From Qipengyuania pelagi (GTDB taxonomy: Bacteria; Pseudomonadota; Alphaproteobacteria; Sphingomonadales; Sphingomonadaceae): DNA of 64,000 bases. The position numbers and the translations under genes were made by a program. Location of the stretch: assembly GCF_009827295.1 (NCBI RefSeq), contig NZ_WTYD01000001.1, forward strand, positions 2,032,001 to 2,096,000, in the 5' to 3' direction. A model generated the notes under the pieces. The model had not been told where the DNA came from and did not search any database. It worked only from the letters and a program-made list of their open reading frames with translations. This document shows, piece by piece, positions 28,161 through 37,249 of the stretch. The stretch's first letter is position 1; every line of letters starts with the position of its first letter.

Positions 28161-29483
28161 CTAATAAGGGAGGAACAGGCCGGCGAGCGCGGCGCTCATC
28201 AGATTGGCGAGCGACCCGGCGGCCAGCGCGCGCAGGCCCAGGCGGGCGATCACCGGGCGCTGGTTCGGGGCCAGCCCGCCGGTCACCGCCATCTGGATCG
28301 CTATCGAGCTGAAATTGGCAAAGCCGCACAGCGCGAAGGTGACGATGGCGCGGCTGCGTTCGGTCAGCGTGCCCGCATCGATCGCGCCCAGTTCGATGAA
28401 GGCGACGAATTCGTTGAGGACGATCTTGGTCCCGAACAATCCGCCCGCGACCTGCGCCTGGCTCCATTCGGGGATTCCGATCAGGAACATGACGGGGGCG
28501 AACACCCAGCCGAGCACCATCTGGAACGAGAGCGCTTCATAGCCGAACCAGCCGCCGACCACGCCGAGCAGTCCATTGGCGAGCGCCACGAGCGCCACGA
28601 AGGCCAGCACCATCGCGCCGACGGCCACGGCCAGCTTGACGCCGGTCTGCGCGCCTTGCGCCGCCGCCTCGATCACATTCGCGGGGCGATGCCCTTCCTC
28701 GAAGGTTTCGGCGACCTCCACTTCGTGCGCCTTGTCGCCCTCGGTGATGGCGGCAGGGCCGTCACCGCTGATACGCGTGGCGGGAAGGACCAGCTCGCCT
28801 TCGGCTTCGGGCGACGGGTCGCCATCGTCGGGCATGATGATCTTCGCCATAAGGATGCCGCCGGGTGCGGACATGAAGGCGGCGGCGAGCAGGAAGGGCA
28901 GATATTCGGGACCGAGCAACCCGGCATAGGCGGCCAGGATCGTGCCCGCGACGCCTGCCATCCCCACCGTCATCAGCGTGAACAACCGGCTGGGCGCCAG
29001 CGCGGCGAGATAGGGGCGGACCACCAGCGGGCTTTCCGACTGGCCGACGAAGATGTTCGCCGCCGCGCCCAGCGATTCGACCTTGGAGATACCCGTCACC
29101 CAGCCGATCGCCCCGCCCACCCAGCGCACGACCCGCTGCATGATACCGAGGTGATAGAGGATCGAAACCAACGCCGCGAAGAAGATGATGACCGGCAGTG
29201 CGGCCAGCGCGAAGGTGTTCGACAGCGGATTGTTCTCCGCCGCGCCGAACAGGAAGGCGGTGCCCTGATCGGCATAGGACAGCAGCGCCGCCACCCCGTC
29301 CGACATGGCGCGGATCACCGCGCGCCCGCCGCTCGTGGCGAGCACGAGGAACGCCATCAGCGCCTGCAGGGCGAAGGCGGCCGCCACCACGCGCAGTTTG
29401 ATCCGGCGCTTGCCGGTCGAAAGCAGAAACGCGATGGCGAGGATCGCGACGATACCGAGCAGGCTGTAGATGATGGGCGGCAT
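28161..29483 (-). CDS. NupC/CNT-family nucleoside transporter
   Basis: 440 aa from ATG 29483. Many hydrophobic segments; the CNT signature region [20 protein letters not shown] and the second repeat ([36 protein letters not shown]) are intact. A soluble insertion of about 60 acidic residues near 215-275 separates the two. Imports nucleosides with H+ or Na+. It forms a two-gene unit with the 2OG oxygenase. Confidence 0.9.
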   Translation of the reverse strand: MPPIIYSLLGIVAILAIAFLLSTGKRRIKLRVVAAAFALQALMAFLVLATSGGRAVIRAMSDGVAALLSYADQGTAFLFGAAENNPLSNTFALAALPVIIFFAALVSILYHLGIMQRVVRWVGGAIGWVTGISKVESLGAAANIFVGQSESPLVVRPYLAALAPSRLFTLMTVGMAGVAGTILAAYAGLLGPEYLPFLLAAAFMSAPGGILMAKIIMPDDGDPSPEAEGELVLPATRISGDGPAAITEGDKAHEVEVAETFEEGHRPANVIEAAAQGAQTGVKLAVAVGAMVLAFVALVALANGLLGVVGGWFGYEALSFQMVLGWVFAPVMFLIGIPEWSQAQVAGGLFGTKIVLNEFVAFIELGAIDAGTLTERSRAIVTFALCGFANFSSIAIQMAVTGGLAPNQRPVIARLGLRALAAGSLANLMSAALAGLFLPY

Positions 29484-29623
29484 GTGGGCCTTTCGCGCCA
29501 ATACTGGAATCGGGTAATTGCGGACGAAACCGTCCGCTCTCTTGCGCGCGGCGCCGCGTTAGTCAATTTCGCGACCAGAGAAGCACACATAAACGTAAGC
29601 CACGAACCGGAGTCCGCCCTGCC

Positions 29624-30322
29624 ATGAGCGAGCCGCACAACATCGCCCGCGCCAATGCCGCGACCATGCCCGCCTCCATGCCATTGGGTCTGTTCGTCTA
29701 TACTCTGCTCTATGGCGGGATGACGGTGCTGGCAGGCGTGCTGGCGTTCAAGCAGGTCCGGCTGTGGCCGACCGATCTGGCGGTCGAGGCAGGCATTTTC
29801 GCCTTTCTCCTGCTCGTCGCGATATCGAGCACGATCGCCCAGCTCTATGGTGAGAAACTCGCCAAGCGGCTGGTCTGGTTCGGCTTTCTGCCGCTCGCGA
29901 TATCGGCGGGGCTGATCCTGCTGGTGCTGCAACTGCCTGCCGCGCCCGACATGGTCCAGTATCGCGGCGAGGACCTCGCCGCGTTCGAACGCGTGCTGAC
30001 GCAAACCCCGCGCATCATGGCGGCGGGTCCGGCGGCCTACATCGTCTCGCTGCTGCTCAATGTGTGGATCTTCTCGCGCCTGCGCGGAGAAGGCGAAGGC
30101 GGGACCGTGGCCCTGATGATCCGTGGCGCGATCGCGTCGGCGCTCAGCCAGACGATCGATTCGGTGATCTTCGTGACGCTCGCCTTTTATGGCCAGTTCG
30201 ACATCACGCCGCTGCTGATCGGACAGGTGATCGCGAAGGTCACGCTCAGCGTGGTGCTGGTGCCGTTCCTCATCACCGGCGGCGTGGCGCTCGCGCGGTG
30301 GCTGGATGCGCGCAAAGCCTGA
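29624..30322 (+). CDS. Queuosine-precursor-type transporter (VUT family, YhhQ-like)
   Basis: 232 aa, about six membrane helices. Family marks are YTLLYGGMTVLAGVLAFKQV, the membrane segment with AISSTIAQLYGE, and a C-terminal TIDSVIFVTLAFYGQ where the conserved Asp lies. The family takes up queuine or preQ precursors. The upstream gene is divergent and the next is convergent, so it is monocistronic. Confidence 0.82.
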   Translation: MSEPHNIARANAATMPASMPLGLFVYTLLYGGMTVLAGVLAFKQVRLWPTDLAVEAGIFAFLLLVAISSTIAQLYGEKLAKRLVWFGFLPLAISAGLILLVLQLPAAPDMVQYRGEDLAAFERVLTQTPRIMAAGPAAYIVSLLLNVWIFSRLRGEGEGGTVALMIRGAIASALSQTIDSVIFVTLAFYGQFDITPLLIGQVIAKVTLSVVLVPFLITGGVALARWLDARKA

Positions 30323-30331
30323 CGCGGCGGC

Positions 30332-30847
30332 TCAGGCCGTGCGAATATTCTCGATCAGGCGTTCGTCGATCCTGTCTCCGTGAAGGACGGAGACGTCGCC
30401 GGTGGTCTCCAGCACGACGGCCCTGACCTTGCTTAGTTCGAGCGCATTGGCTTCTCGCAGCTTGGCGATCACGTCGCTTTTCGCGACCCGAGTTTCCTCC
30501 AGCGCGTCTTCGCAGAACTCGCCGTCCCGCATCAGGAAGATGGGCGCGTTCTGCATCGCCGTTTCCACCGTGTCCGAACTCTGCCGCAATTGCGCAGTGC
30601 TCCATTGGACGAAGAACAGGGCGGCCTGCGCGGCGAGCGACTGACCGAACACCTCCCAGGTGTCCGCCCCTGCGGCCGTTGCCAGCAGCGATCCCAAGGC
30701 GATCGTCATGATGAAGTCGAAATTCGTCATCTTGGACAGCGATCGCAGCCCGTTCAGGCGGATGAGGACCACCACCCAGAATATGCCGATGGCAGCGAGG
30801 ATGAAGCCGCGCGCGACCAGATCGAGAAGCGTGTTTTCGAAGAACAT
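30332..30847 (-). CDS. DUF421 (YetF-like) membrane protein
   Basis: 171 aa. Three N-terminal hydrophobic segments, then RLNGLRSLSKMTNFDFIMTI, a typical DUF421 block (R-x6-S-x-N-x-F-D), and a short C-terminal soluble domain (APIFLMRDGEF, LREANALELSKVRAVVLETT). The function is unknown. Convergent with the queuosine transporter. Confidence 0.85.
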   Translation of the reverse strand: MFFENTLLDLVARGFILAAIGIFWVVVLIRLNGLRSLSKMTNFDFIMTIALGSLLATAAGADTWEVFGQSLAAQAALFFVQWSTAQLRQSSDTVETAMQNAPIFLMRDGEFCEDALEETRVAKSDVIAKLREANALELSKVRAVVLETTGDVSVLHGDRIDERLIENIRTA

Positions 30848-30902
30848 GCCCGCTCAACGTTCGGGGGCCGGGAATGTCCCCGAATTATCATTTGTGGCTA
30901 TA

Positions 30903-31895
30903 TCAGGCCGAACAGCTCGCCCCGCCCAGCACGCAGAAGCGGGCGCAATGGGGGTGGTTGAGCGAAACCTCGCGCGAGGCTTCCTTCAGATCCCCGCCCA
31001 TGTCGAAACCCGAATCGTAGGGAATCAGCGTACAGGCTGCGACGCGCGGCGCGGCTTCGCCCTTGCGGTGGACGACCATGCGGCTGGTCGCGCACATCAC
31101 GTCGCTGGGCGACTTGTCGAGGATCGACCAGCAGGCGGTGGTGATCTCGGCGATGTCCTTGCTCTCGTCCATTTCGGGGAACAGCACGAGGCGCATCGGG
31201 TCCTGCGCGGCGACATCGATTCCTTCGCGGTCGAACAGGGCGGCGTAATGCTGGCGCGCTTCCGCCTCGCCCTCGCCCGGCAGCAGGCGTCCGGCTACCG
31301 CGAGCGAAAAGCCCTCGCGCGACAGCCAGCGTAGCCCCTCCATCGCCGCGTCCCAGCTGCGCGGTCCGCGTTCGGCCTCGTGGACGGTCTGCGTATGATG
31401 ATCGAGGCTGACGCGCAGCGTCAGGCGGTCCCCATGCCTTTTGCGCAGCGCGACCAGCGCCGCCTCGCGCCGCCGCATCGGCTTCATCGCATTCGTCAGA
31501 ACGAGCGCGTCGAACCCCCGATCGAGCGTGTCCTCCAGCATGGCGAGCATATCCGGGTTCATGAACGGCTCGCCCCCGGTGAAGCCGATCTCGCGCGTCT
31601 TCATCCCCTCGCTTTCGATCTCGTCGAGGAAACGCGCGACATGTTTCGCCGCGATATAGACCAGCGCGTCGTTGGTCGGGCTGCTTTCGATATAGCAGCT
31701 GGCGCAGGCGAGATTGCACAGGGTTCCGGTGTTGAACCACAGCGTGTCGAGCCGGGTCAGCGGAACATGGGCGCGCGGCTCGCCTTTGGCCGTGATTTCG
31801 GGATCGGAAAACTTCTCGACCGGCAGCGCCGCCGCCTCGATCGCGAAGGGCGACGGGCCGGTGGGCGCGGCGCGGGATTTGGTGCGGGTGTTCAT
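30903..31895 (-). CDS. Radical SAM enzyme of the arsenosugar-type cluster
   Basis: 330 aa from ATG 31895, which overlaps the oxidoreductase stop by four bases. The cluster motif is CNLACASC (C-x3-C-x2-C) at about residues 59-66, followed by a GFTGGEPFMNP SAM-binding element. The C-terminus has paired cysteines (VMCATSR, AACTLIP, HCARFCVLGGASC) that could hold a further iron-sulfur cluster. Arsenosugar ArsS has a different motif context (C-x3-C-x2-CHVDA), so this may be an analogue, not an orthologue. Position in the ars-type cluster suggests it joins a deoxyadenosyl or similar group to methylated arsenic, an inference. Confidence 0.75.
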   Translation of the reverse strand: MNTRTKSRAAPTGPSPFAIEAAALPVEKFSDPEITAKGEPRAHVPLTRLDTLWFNTGTLCNLACASCYIESSPTNDALVYIAAKHVARFLDEIESEGMKTREIGFTGGEPFMNPDMLAMLEDTLDRGFDALVLTNAMKPMRRREAALVALRKRHGDRLTLRVSLDHHTQTVHEAERGPRSWDAAMEGLRWLSREGFSLAVAGRLLPGEGEAEARQHYAALFDREGIDVAAQDPMRLVLFPEMDESKDIAEITTACWSILDKSPSDVMCATSRMVVHRKGEAAPRVAACTLIPYDSGFDMGGDLKEASREVSLNHPHCARFCVLGGASCSA

Positions 31896-33310
31896 GCGAA
31901 TATCCGTCTCACTCTGGCGACAAGGGCCGCATATTTCTTCGGCAGCGAACCGAACACGGTCGGTTCCCACGCGCTGAAGGCGGCGGCTTTCAGGATCTCG
32001 CTGCGGGTCGGATAGGCGATGATGGCACTCCCCAGCGCGAACGTGCTGGTCTTGCCGGTGATCGTCTGGGCGAGCGGAAGCAGCAATTCGCCCGCATTCA
32101 CGCCCACCGCGCTGGCGCCGAGCACTTTCTTGCCCTTCATCACGAGCTTGAGATGGCCCCGCGACGCGCCTTCTGCGACGGCGCGTTCGTTCTCGGAAAA
32201 TTCCTCGCGCACCACCGTGATCGCATCGCCGTGCTTTTCGCGCGCGTCGCTTTCGGTCATGCCGATCTGCGCGATTTCGGGATCGGTATACGTGCACCAG
32301 GGCAGCGCGGTATAATCCACCTTGGTCGGGAGGCCGGTCACGATCTCTAGAGCCACGTTGGAGCCTTCATAGCCCGCGACATGGGTGAGCCTGATCCCGT
32401 CGCGGCAATCGCCGATGGCGTAGATCGAGCGAACGCTGGTGCGTCGCCGCTTGTCGACCGCGAAACCGTTCCTGCCGAGTTCGAGACCAAGCTCTTCCGC
32501 TCCGAAACCCTCGACCCGTGCGGTGCGCCCGGTCGCGATCAGGAGGTGTGTGCCCTCGACCGCCTCCGCGCCCTCGACCTCCAGACGGATCGATCCGGTC
32601 GTGCCCGACACGGCTTTCGCCTCACCATGGACGAAGCGAACGCCCTCTTCGCGCAGCGCCTCCACCGCCACTGCGACGCTGTCGGGATCGTCGCGGCCCA
32701 TGATCGCGTCGGGCTCGATCACCGTCACTTCGCTGCCGAGGCGGCGAAAGGCCTGGGCCATCTCCATCCCGATATTGCCGCCCCCGACGACAAGGAGGTG
32801 ATCGGGACGCGCGTCGATCTCGAAAATCGTCTCGTTGGTGAGGTAGGGCACCCCGTCGATCCCCGCGATCGGCGGTACGAAAGGGTGCGAGCCGGTCGCG
32901 AGGACGATGCGCGGCGCTTTCAGCGTCCGTCTCGCGACCTCGACCGAGTGCCTGCCCATCAGCCGCGCATGGCCCAAAATGACCTCGCAGCCCATTGCCT
33001 CGAACGTCTCGACCGAATCGTGATGCTCGATATCCGCGATCGCGCGGCGGACCTGGCCCATCACGCCATTCCAGTCGATTTCGGGCGGCGCGATCCTGAC
33101 GCCCATGCTCTCGCCCGTGCGCGCCACGGCGGCGCGCTTGGCGGCGGCGAGCAGGGCCTTCGACGGGACGCAGCCATTGTTGAGGCATTCGCCGCCCATC
33201 TTGTGCCCTTCGATCAGGGCCACCTTCAATCCGAACAGCGCGCAGCCGCCCGCCGCGGTCAGCCCACCGGCCCCGCCGCCGATCACGATTACGTCATGGG
33301 TGAATTTCAT
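31892..33310 (-). CDS. FAD-dependent pyridine nucleotide-disulfide oxidoreductase (mercuric-reductase-like)
   Basis: 472 aa from ATG 33310. FAD site GGGAGGLTAA, redox-active disulfide GGECLNNGCVPSKALL, NAD(P) site LLVVGGGNIGMEMA, second FAD site SIYAIGDCRDG, and a dimerisation domain ending in TFGSLPKKY-like sequence. No MerA HMA domain and no vicinal C-terminal Cys pair, so it is not mercuric reductase proper. Frequently found next to ArsM-like and TIGR04282/TIGR04283 genes; the substrate is unknown. Overlaps the radical SAM gene. Confidence 0.85.
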   Translation of the reverse strand: MKFTHDVIVIGGGAGGLTAAGGCALFGLKVALIEGHKMGGECLNNGCVPSKALLAAAKRAAVARTGESMGVRIAPPEIDWNGVMGQVRRAIADIEHHDSVETFEAMGCEVILGHARLMGRHSVEVARRTLKAPRIVLATGSHPFVPPIAGIDGVPYLTNETIFEIDARPDHLLVVGGGNIGMEMAQAFRRLGSEVTVIEPDAIMGRDDPDSVAVAVEALREEGVRFVHGEAKAVSGTTGSIRLEVEGAEAVEGTHLLIATGRTARVEGFGAEELGLELGRNGFAVDKRRRTSVRSIYAIGDCRDGIRLTHVAGYEGSNVALEIVTGLPTKVDYTALPWCTYTDPEIAQIGMTESDAREKHGDAITVVREEFSENERAVAEGASRGHLKLVMKGKKVLGASAVGVNAGELLLPLAQTITGKTSTFALGSAIIAYPTRSEILKAAAFSAWEPTVFGSLPKKYAALVARVRRIFA

Positions 33311-33380
33311 CGCTTGTCGCCTACCCGATAAAGCTGCCAAAGCGAACCGGAACCCGCATACGCAATAAGGGCCGCACCCG

Positions 33381-34439
33381 ATGAATCTCGAAAACTCGCA
33401 GGATTATTACGGCAAGGTCCTCGCCGGATCCTCCGATCTGAAGACCGATGCCTGCTGCACGATGGAGGCGCCGCCCGCCGAAATCCTCTCCGCTTTGCGC
33501 AATGTGCACGAGGAGGTGAAGGCACGCTATTACGGCTGCGGCCTCGTCGCGCCGCAGGCCATCGCGGGGTGCCACGTGCTGGATCTGGGCTCGGGCAGCG
33601 GGCAGGACGCTTATATCCTCGCGCAGCTGGTCGGTTCCGAAGGCTCGGTCACCGGCGTCGATGCCACGCCCGAACAGCTCGCCGTCGCGCGCGGGCACGA
33701 GGACTGGCACCGCCAGCGTTTCGGTTACGAAAAATCGAACGTACGCTTCCTCGAAGGCGATATCGAGAAACTGGGCGATCTCGACCTCGCGGAAGGGCAG
33801 TTCGACGTCATCGTCTCGAACTGCGTCATCAACCTCGTCGCGGACAAGCGCGCGGTGTTCGAAGCGGCGCATCGCCTGCTGAAGCCGGGCGGCGAACTCT
33901 ATTTCAGCGACGTCTACAGCGAACGGCGCGTGCCCGAAAATTTGCGTGACGATCCGGTCCTGCACGGCGAATGCCTGTCGGGCGCGCTCTATTGGGGCGA
34001 TTTCCTGGCGCTCGCCAAATCCTCAGGATTCCTCGACCCGCGCCTCGTCACCAGCCGCCCGCTCGGCATCGACGATAAGGCGGTGCAGGCCAAGCTCGAC
34101 GGGATCGCCTTCCACTCGGCGACCTACCGCCTGTTCAAGCTCGAGGGGCTGGAAAGCCAGTGCGAGGATTACGGACAGGCCGTGCGCTATCGCGGGACGG
34201 TTCCGGGGCAGGAGCGCGTTTTCGAACTCGACGGCCATCATCATATCGAGGCGGGCCGGATGTTCCCGATCTGCGGCAATAGCTGGAAGATGCTCGCCGA
34301 CACGCGCTTTGCCGAGCATTTCGATTTCTTCGGCGATTTCGCGACCCATTACGGCGTCTTCCCCGATTGCGGCGTCGCCGTGCCGTTCGGCGCGACCGGG
34401 TTCGCCTCCGACACGTCCGCACCCGCAGCCTGTTGCTGA
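33381..34439 (+). CDS. ArsM-like arsenite S-adenosylmethionine methyltransferase
   Basis: 352 aa. N-terminal YYGKVLAGSSDLKTDACC, SAM-binding VLDLGSGSGQDAYILAQL, and the three cysteine zones known to bind As(III): Cys25/26, Cys148 (VSNCVINLV) and Cys198 (GECLSGALY). The C-terminal region (YRGTVPGQERVFELDGHHH) matches ArsM/AS3MT. It methylates arsenite to methyl and dimethyl forms in the cytoplasm. The C-terminus ends APAACC, a further vicinal pair. Divergent from the oxidoreductase and overlapped by the epimerase gene. Confidence 0.88.
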   Translation: MNLENSQDYYGKVLAGSSDLKTDACCTMEAPPAEILSALRNVHEEVKARYYGCGLVAPQAIAGCHVLDLGSGSGQDAYILAQLVGSEGSVTGVDATPEQLAVARGHEDWHRQRFGYEKSNVRFLEGDIEKLGDLDLAEGQFDVIVSNCVINLVADKRAVFEAAHRLLKPGGELYFSDVYSERRVPENLRDDPVLHGECLSGALYWGDFLALAKSSGFLDPRLVTSRPLGIDDKAVQAKLDGIAFHSATYRLFKLEGLESQCEDYGQAVRYRGTVPGQERVFELDGHHHIEAGRMFPICGNSWKMLADTRFAEHFDFFGDFATHYGVFPDCGVAVPFGATGFASDTSAPAACC

Positions 34440-35449
34440 CCATCCTCGTCACCGGTGCCGCCGGCCTTTTGGGCGGCGAGGTCTGCGCGCGCCTTACGGC
34501 GGTGGGGCACCGGGTGACCGGGCTCGTCCACCGCAACCACGACATCCGCGCGAATGACGGGTCTCCGGTCGCGATCGAGACGATTCCCGGCGACGTGTCG
34601 CAAGAGCGCTTCGGCTGGAGCGAGGCGGACTACGCAAGGATCGCCGAGGCGCACGAGCTCCTGATCCACTGCGCCGCGACCGTCCGTTTCGACCTGACGG
34701 AGGAAGAGTACGAAGCCGTCAACGTCGCCGGCACGCGCCATGCGATTGCGCTGGCGCAAGCGGGCGGGATGCAGCTGCTGCACGTCTCCACCGCCTATGT
34801 CTGCGGCACGCGCGACGGACCGATCCGGGAGAGCGACCCGCTACCCGAAACGGGCTTTGCCAATGGCTATGAAGCGAGCAAGGCGGCGGGCGAGCGGCTG
34901 GTGCGCGCATCCGGCCTCGACTGGGCGATCGCCCGCCCTTCGATCGTGGTCGGCGCCTCCGACACCGGCACGATCCGCCAGTTCGACACCACCTACGCCG
35001 CCTTCAAGCTGATCGCCGAAGGGCGCGTACGGCACATGCCTGCGCGTCAGGGCGCGACCCTCGATTTCGTGCCGATCGACCATGTCGCGCGCGGGATCGT
35101 CGCCTTGGCCGGGCGGATGGACGCGGCAAGGGGCGGGACCTATCACCTCGTTTCCGGCCAGCCTCTTCCGGTCGAGAAATTCACCGGCTGCATCGGCGCC
35201 TATCCGCATTTCCACGAGCCCGAGCTTGTCCCGCCAGAGCGTTTCGAGCCCGCCATGCTGCCCGCGCTCGAACGGCGCCTGTTCCGCCGGGTGGCGGGGC
35301 TCTATGCCAGCTATTTCCAGCGCGATCCGCATTTCGACGACACCGACTTCCGCGCCATGACCGGCCTTCCCTGCCCCGAAACCGGCACTGCCTATGTCGG
35401 GCGCCTGATCGACTATTGCATCGCGGCAGGCTTCCTGGCCGAGCGATAA
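34433..35449 (+). CDS. NAD-dependent epimerase/dehydratase (extended SDR)
   Basis: About 338 aa. The start is not certain: TTG 34433 or CTG 34436 inside the end of arsM gives LLTILVTGAAGLLGGEVCA, the normal SDR start with the NAD motif TGAAGLLG. Catalytic Tyr-Lys in GYEASKAAGE, Ser in LLHVSTAYVCG. The enzyme acts on a nucleotide sugar or thioester. It overlaps arsM by seven bases, so coupling is likely. The role in arsenosugar synthesis is an inference from position. Confidence 0.75.
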   Translation: MLTILVTGAAGLLGGEVCARLTAVGHRVTGLVHRNHDIRANDGSPVAIETIPGDVSQERFGWSEADYARIAEAHELLIHCAATVRFDLTEEEYEAVNVAGTRHAIALAQAGGMQLLHVSTAYVCGTRDGPIRESDPLPETGFANGYEASKAAGERLVRASGLDWAIARPSIVVGASDTGTIRQFDTTYAAFKLIAEGRVRHMPARQGATLDFVPIDHVARGIVALAGRMDAARGGTYHLVSGQPLPVEKFTGCIGAYPHFHEPELVPPERFEPAMLPALERRLFRRVAGLYASYFQRDPHFDDTDFRAMTGLPCPETGTAYVGRLIDYCIAAGFLAER

Positions 35450-35452
35450 GCT

Positions 35453-36175
35453 TCAGCGTACATCGGGGTAATGCTTCGCCATCCGGTCGCGCAGGCCGAA
35501 GGCCCACAGCATCCCGACCTTGAAATAGATCCAGTTCGCCTTCCACGCGCCCCATTCGGCGATGCGCCGGTCGGATGTCTCGACCCAGCGAGGCACCAGC
35601 TTCACGCGACCCAGTTTCGCGAAACGGACGCACAGATCGGCTTCCTCCATCACCGTATCGCCCGGCGTGCACCCGCCGAGTGTCAGGAAATCAGCGCGGC
35701 GGAAGAACATCGCATGATCGCCGAACAGGAGGCGCACCCCACGCACGAACAGATGCGGGCGGGTGAGGAGCGGCGCGTACCATGTCTTCACGATGTTGTG
35801 CGCCGTGGTGACCCAGCGGGTCGTGTCCGGCCCGCAGATGCGCGGGGTAAAGCCCGCCAGCGCGACCCGCTCGTCCGCGAGCGTTCCTTCGATGACCGCG
35901 ACCATATCCTCAGGCGGCAGCGTGTCGGCGTGCAGCACGCAGACCAGATCGCCGCGCGCTTCCGATACGCCCGCGTTGATCTGCCGCGCCCGCCCCCGCT
36001 CCGCCGTCATCACGCGCCAGCCCGCCGCCCCCGCGATCGCGACCGAATTGTCCCCGCTCCCGCCATCGACCATCAGGATGTCGGCGGGTGCTGGATCGAG
36101 CATGGCCAGCCTTTCGACCAGCACGGGCAAGGCCTTCGCCTCGTCCAGCACCGGGATCACCAGCGCGACGCTCAT
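35453..36175 (-). CDS. TIGR04283-type glycosyltransferase family 2 (arsenosugar-associated)
   Basis: 240 aa GT-A fold. VALVIPVLDEAKALPVLVER start, MVDGGSGDNS, ERGRARQINAGVSEARGDLV, VLHADTLPP with the DxD-like HAD, and MEEADLCVR. Together with the preceding TIGR04282-type gene this pair is the standard companion of arsenosugar radical SAM and ArsM genes. Acceptor and donor unknown. Its ATG overlaps the stop of the TIGR04282-type gene. Confidence 0.82.
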   Translation of the reverse strand: MSVALVIPVLDEAKALPVLVERLAMLDPAPADILMVDGGSGDNSVAIAGAAGWRVMTAERGRARQINAGVSEARGDLVCVLHADTLPPEDMVAVIEGTLADERVALAGFTPRICGPDTTRWVTTAHNIVKTWYAPLLTRPHLFVRGVRLLFGDHAMFFRRADFLTLGGCTPGDTVMEEADLCVRFAKLGRVKLVPRWVETSDRRIAEWGAWKANWIYFKVGMLWAFGLRDRMAKHYPDVR

Positions 36176-36762
36176 CCTTCCATGTCCGGGGCGAAATCCG
36201 GCCAGCGCGCGAGGTCTTCAGGCGTGTCGATATCGTCGAGTTCGGGGAGGATCGCCGGACCGATCCCGCGCGCGGCCAGCCGGGCCAGCGTCTCGGCGAA
36301 GACCGTGTCGGTGCTCCATGCCATATCCGCGAACAGGAACGGCATCGGGCGCGCGAGGCCGATCAGATAATAGCCTCCGTCGCTCGCCGGGCCGATCACG
36401 ACCTCGCGCTCCGTAAGCTCGCGCGCAGCGACGCGGAACAGTTCGGGCGTCACACCCGGACAATCGCTCCCGATGATGATCGCGGGCGCAGGCACGCGAG
36501 CCATCCGCACACCGAGATCGCCCCCGCCCTGTTCGGCGACCGCGACATCGCCGCCGAAAAGCTGGCCGAACGCGGCCATCTCGCCCCCGGTGACACGCAG
36601 TGCGAACGGCACGCCGCTCGCCCGCACCTGCGCCACCGTATGATTGAGCAGCCGCGCATAGACCCGCGCCGCGCCTTCCTCACCCACAGCCGGGATCAAC
36701 CGCGTCTTCGCCTGCCCCGGAACCGGCAGCCGGGCAAAGATCGATATCGTGGGAGACGCCAT
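36172..36762 (-). CDS. TIGR04282-type glycosyltransferase (arsenosugar-associated)
   Basis: 196 aa from ATG 36762. FARLPVPGQAKTRLIP with the P-G-x-x-K-T-R-L signature, IIIGSDCPGVTPELF, VIGPASDGGYYLIGL and WSTDTVFAETL are hallmarks of the MobA-like TIGR04282 family. It is the last core gene before the tRNA-Lys fragment. Probably forms one transcript with the TIGR04283 gene. Confidence 0.85.
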   Translation of the reverse strand: MASPTISIFARLPVPGQAKTRLIPAVGEEGAARVYARLLNHTVAQVRASGVPFALRVTGGEMAAFGQLFGGDVAVAEQGGGDLGVRMARVPAPAIIIGSDCPGVTPELFRVAARELTEREVVIGPASDGGYYLIGLARPMPFLFADMAWSTDTVFAETLARLAARGIGPAILPELDDIDTPEDLARWPDFAPDMEG

Positions 36763-36818
36763 GGCCGCAGCGATAGCCGCGCCAGCCGTGCGGCGCAAAG
36801 GACAAGCGATGGGGAAAA

Positions 36819-36863
36819 TGGTGAGCCCTGCTGGGTTCGAACCAGCGACCTACTGATTAAAAG
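36819..36863 (-). other. tRNA-Lys(UUU) 3' fragment, probable island attachment site
   Basis: On the minus strand the 45 bases correspond to tRNA positions 32-76: anticodon loop CTTTTAA, stem TCAGT, variable AGGTC, T arm GCTGG-TTCGAAC-CCAGC, acceptor AGGGCTC, A73 and CCA. The 5' half is absent: the bases upstream are TTGAAAAGAAATA, which cannot form the stem. The break at the anticodon loop is the usual crossover place for tyrosine integrases of the type encoded at 38,584. The intact tRNA-Lys is predicted at the far end of the element, beyond 64,000. Confidence 0.8.
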
Positions 36864-37222
36864 TATTTCTTTTCAATAGGTTATATAACTTCACGCTATG
36901 TCATTTCGCGTCATGGATGTCAAGAATGCGTGTCTCCGACCTAGCCACTCCGAGGCGTATTGCTTCGCGTCCCATCGTGCAAAATCAGGCGCCCGATACC
37001 CCTATGGGACCCCGACGGAAGATCGTCGATTTTCCGGGTATCAGATTGTTGGGGAGCGAGCGGCAGATATCGAGCGGCCCTCATGTTCAATTGATAGTGC
37101 AGCACCGCCCGCATGTCAGGAACAATCGCCGGACGACGATAATGATGAGAAAAGCGGTAAACCGACCGGAGATGCATGATCGATAAAAGCCGGTTTTATA
37201 AATCACGAAATGGTGTATTTTT
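36864..37222. other. Non-coding, AT-richer stretch inside the island end
   Basis: No convincing gene: two overlapping frames of about 90 codons lack ribosome sites and protein-like composition. It contains GATCGATA at 37,178-37,185, repeated at 37,223-37,230 and inverted at 37,242-37,249, and ATAAAA-GCCGG-TTTTAT at 37,183-37,199. These look like regulator or integrase-arm sites for the fic promoter area. Confidence 0.45.
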
Positions 37223-37249
37223 GATCGATAGAAAGGAATCCTATCGATC
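37223..37249 (+). promoter_or_regulatory. Hairpin with the fic ribosome-binding site in its loop
   Basis: GATCGATAG (37,223-37,231) and CTATCGATC (37,241-37,249) are perfect inverted repeats around AAAGGAATC, which contains the Shine-Dalgarno. The ATG of fic begins at the next base. In RNA the stem would hide the bases at the start codon edge; in DNA the palindrome could be an operator. Either would repress fic expression. Confidence 0.55.

Noticed and set aside
31892-33310. Mercuric reductase
   Set aside because: The redox disulfide is shared, but the N-terminal metal-binding domain and the C-terminal Cys pair needed for Hg(II) are missing.
36898-37186. Two overlapping frames of about 90 codons at the island edge
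   Set aside because: No ribosome site, unusual residue composition and no domain; the area is better explained as regulatory and attachment DNA.
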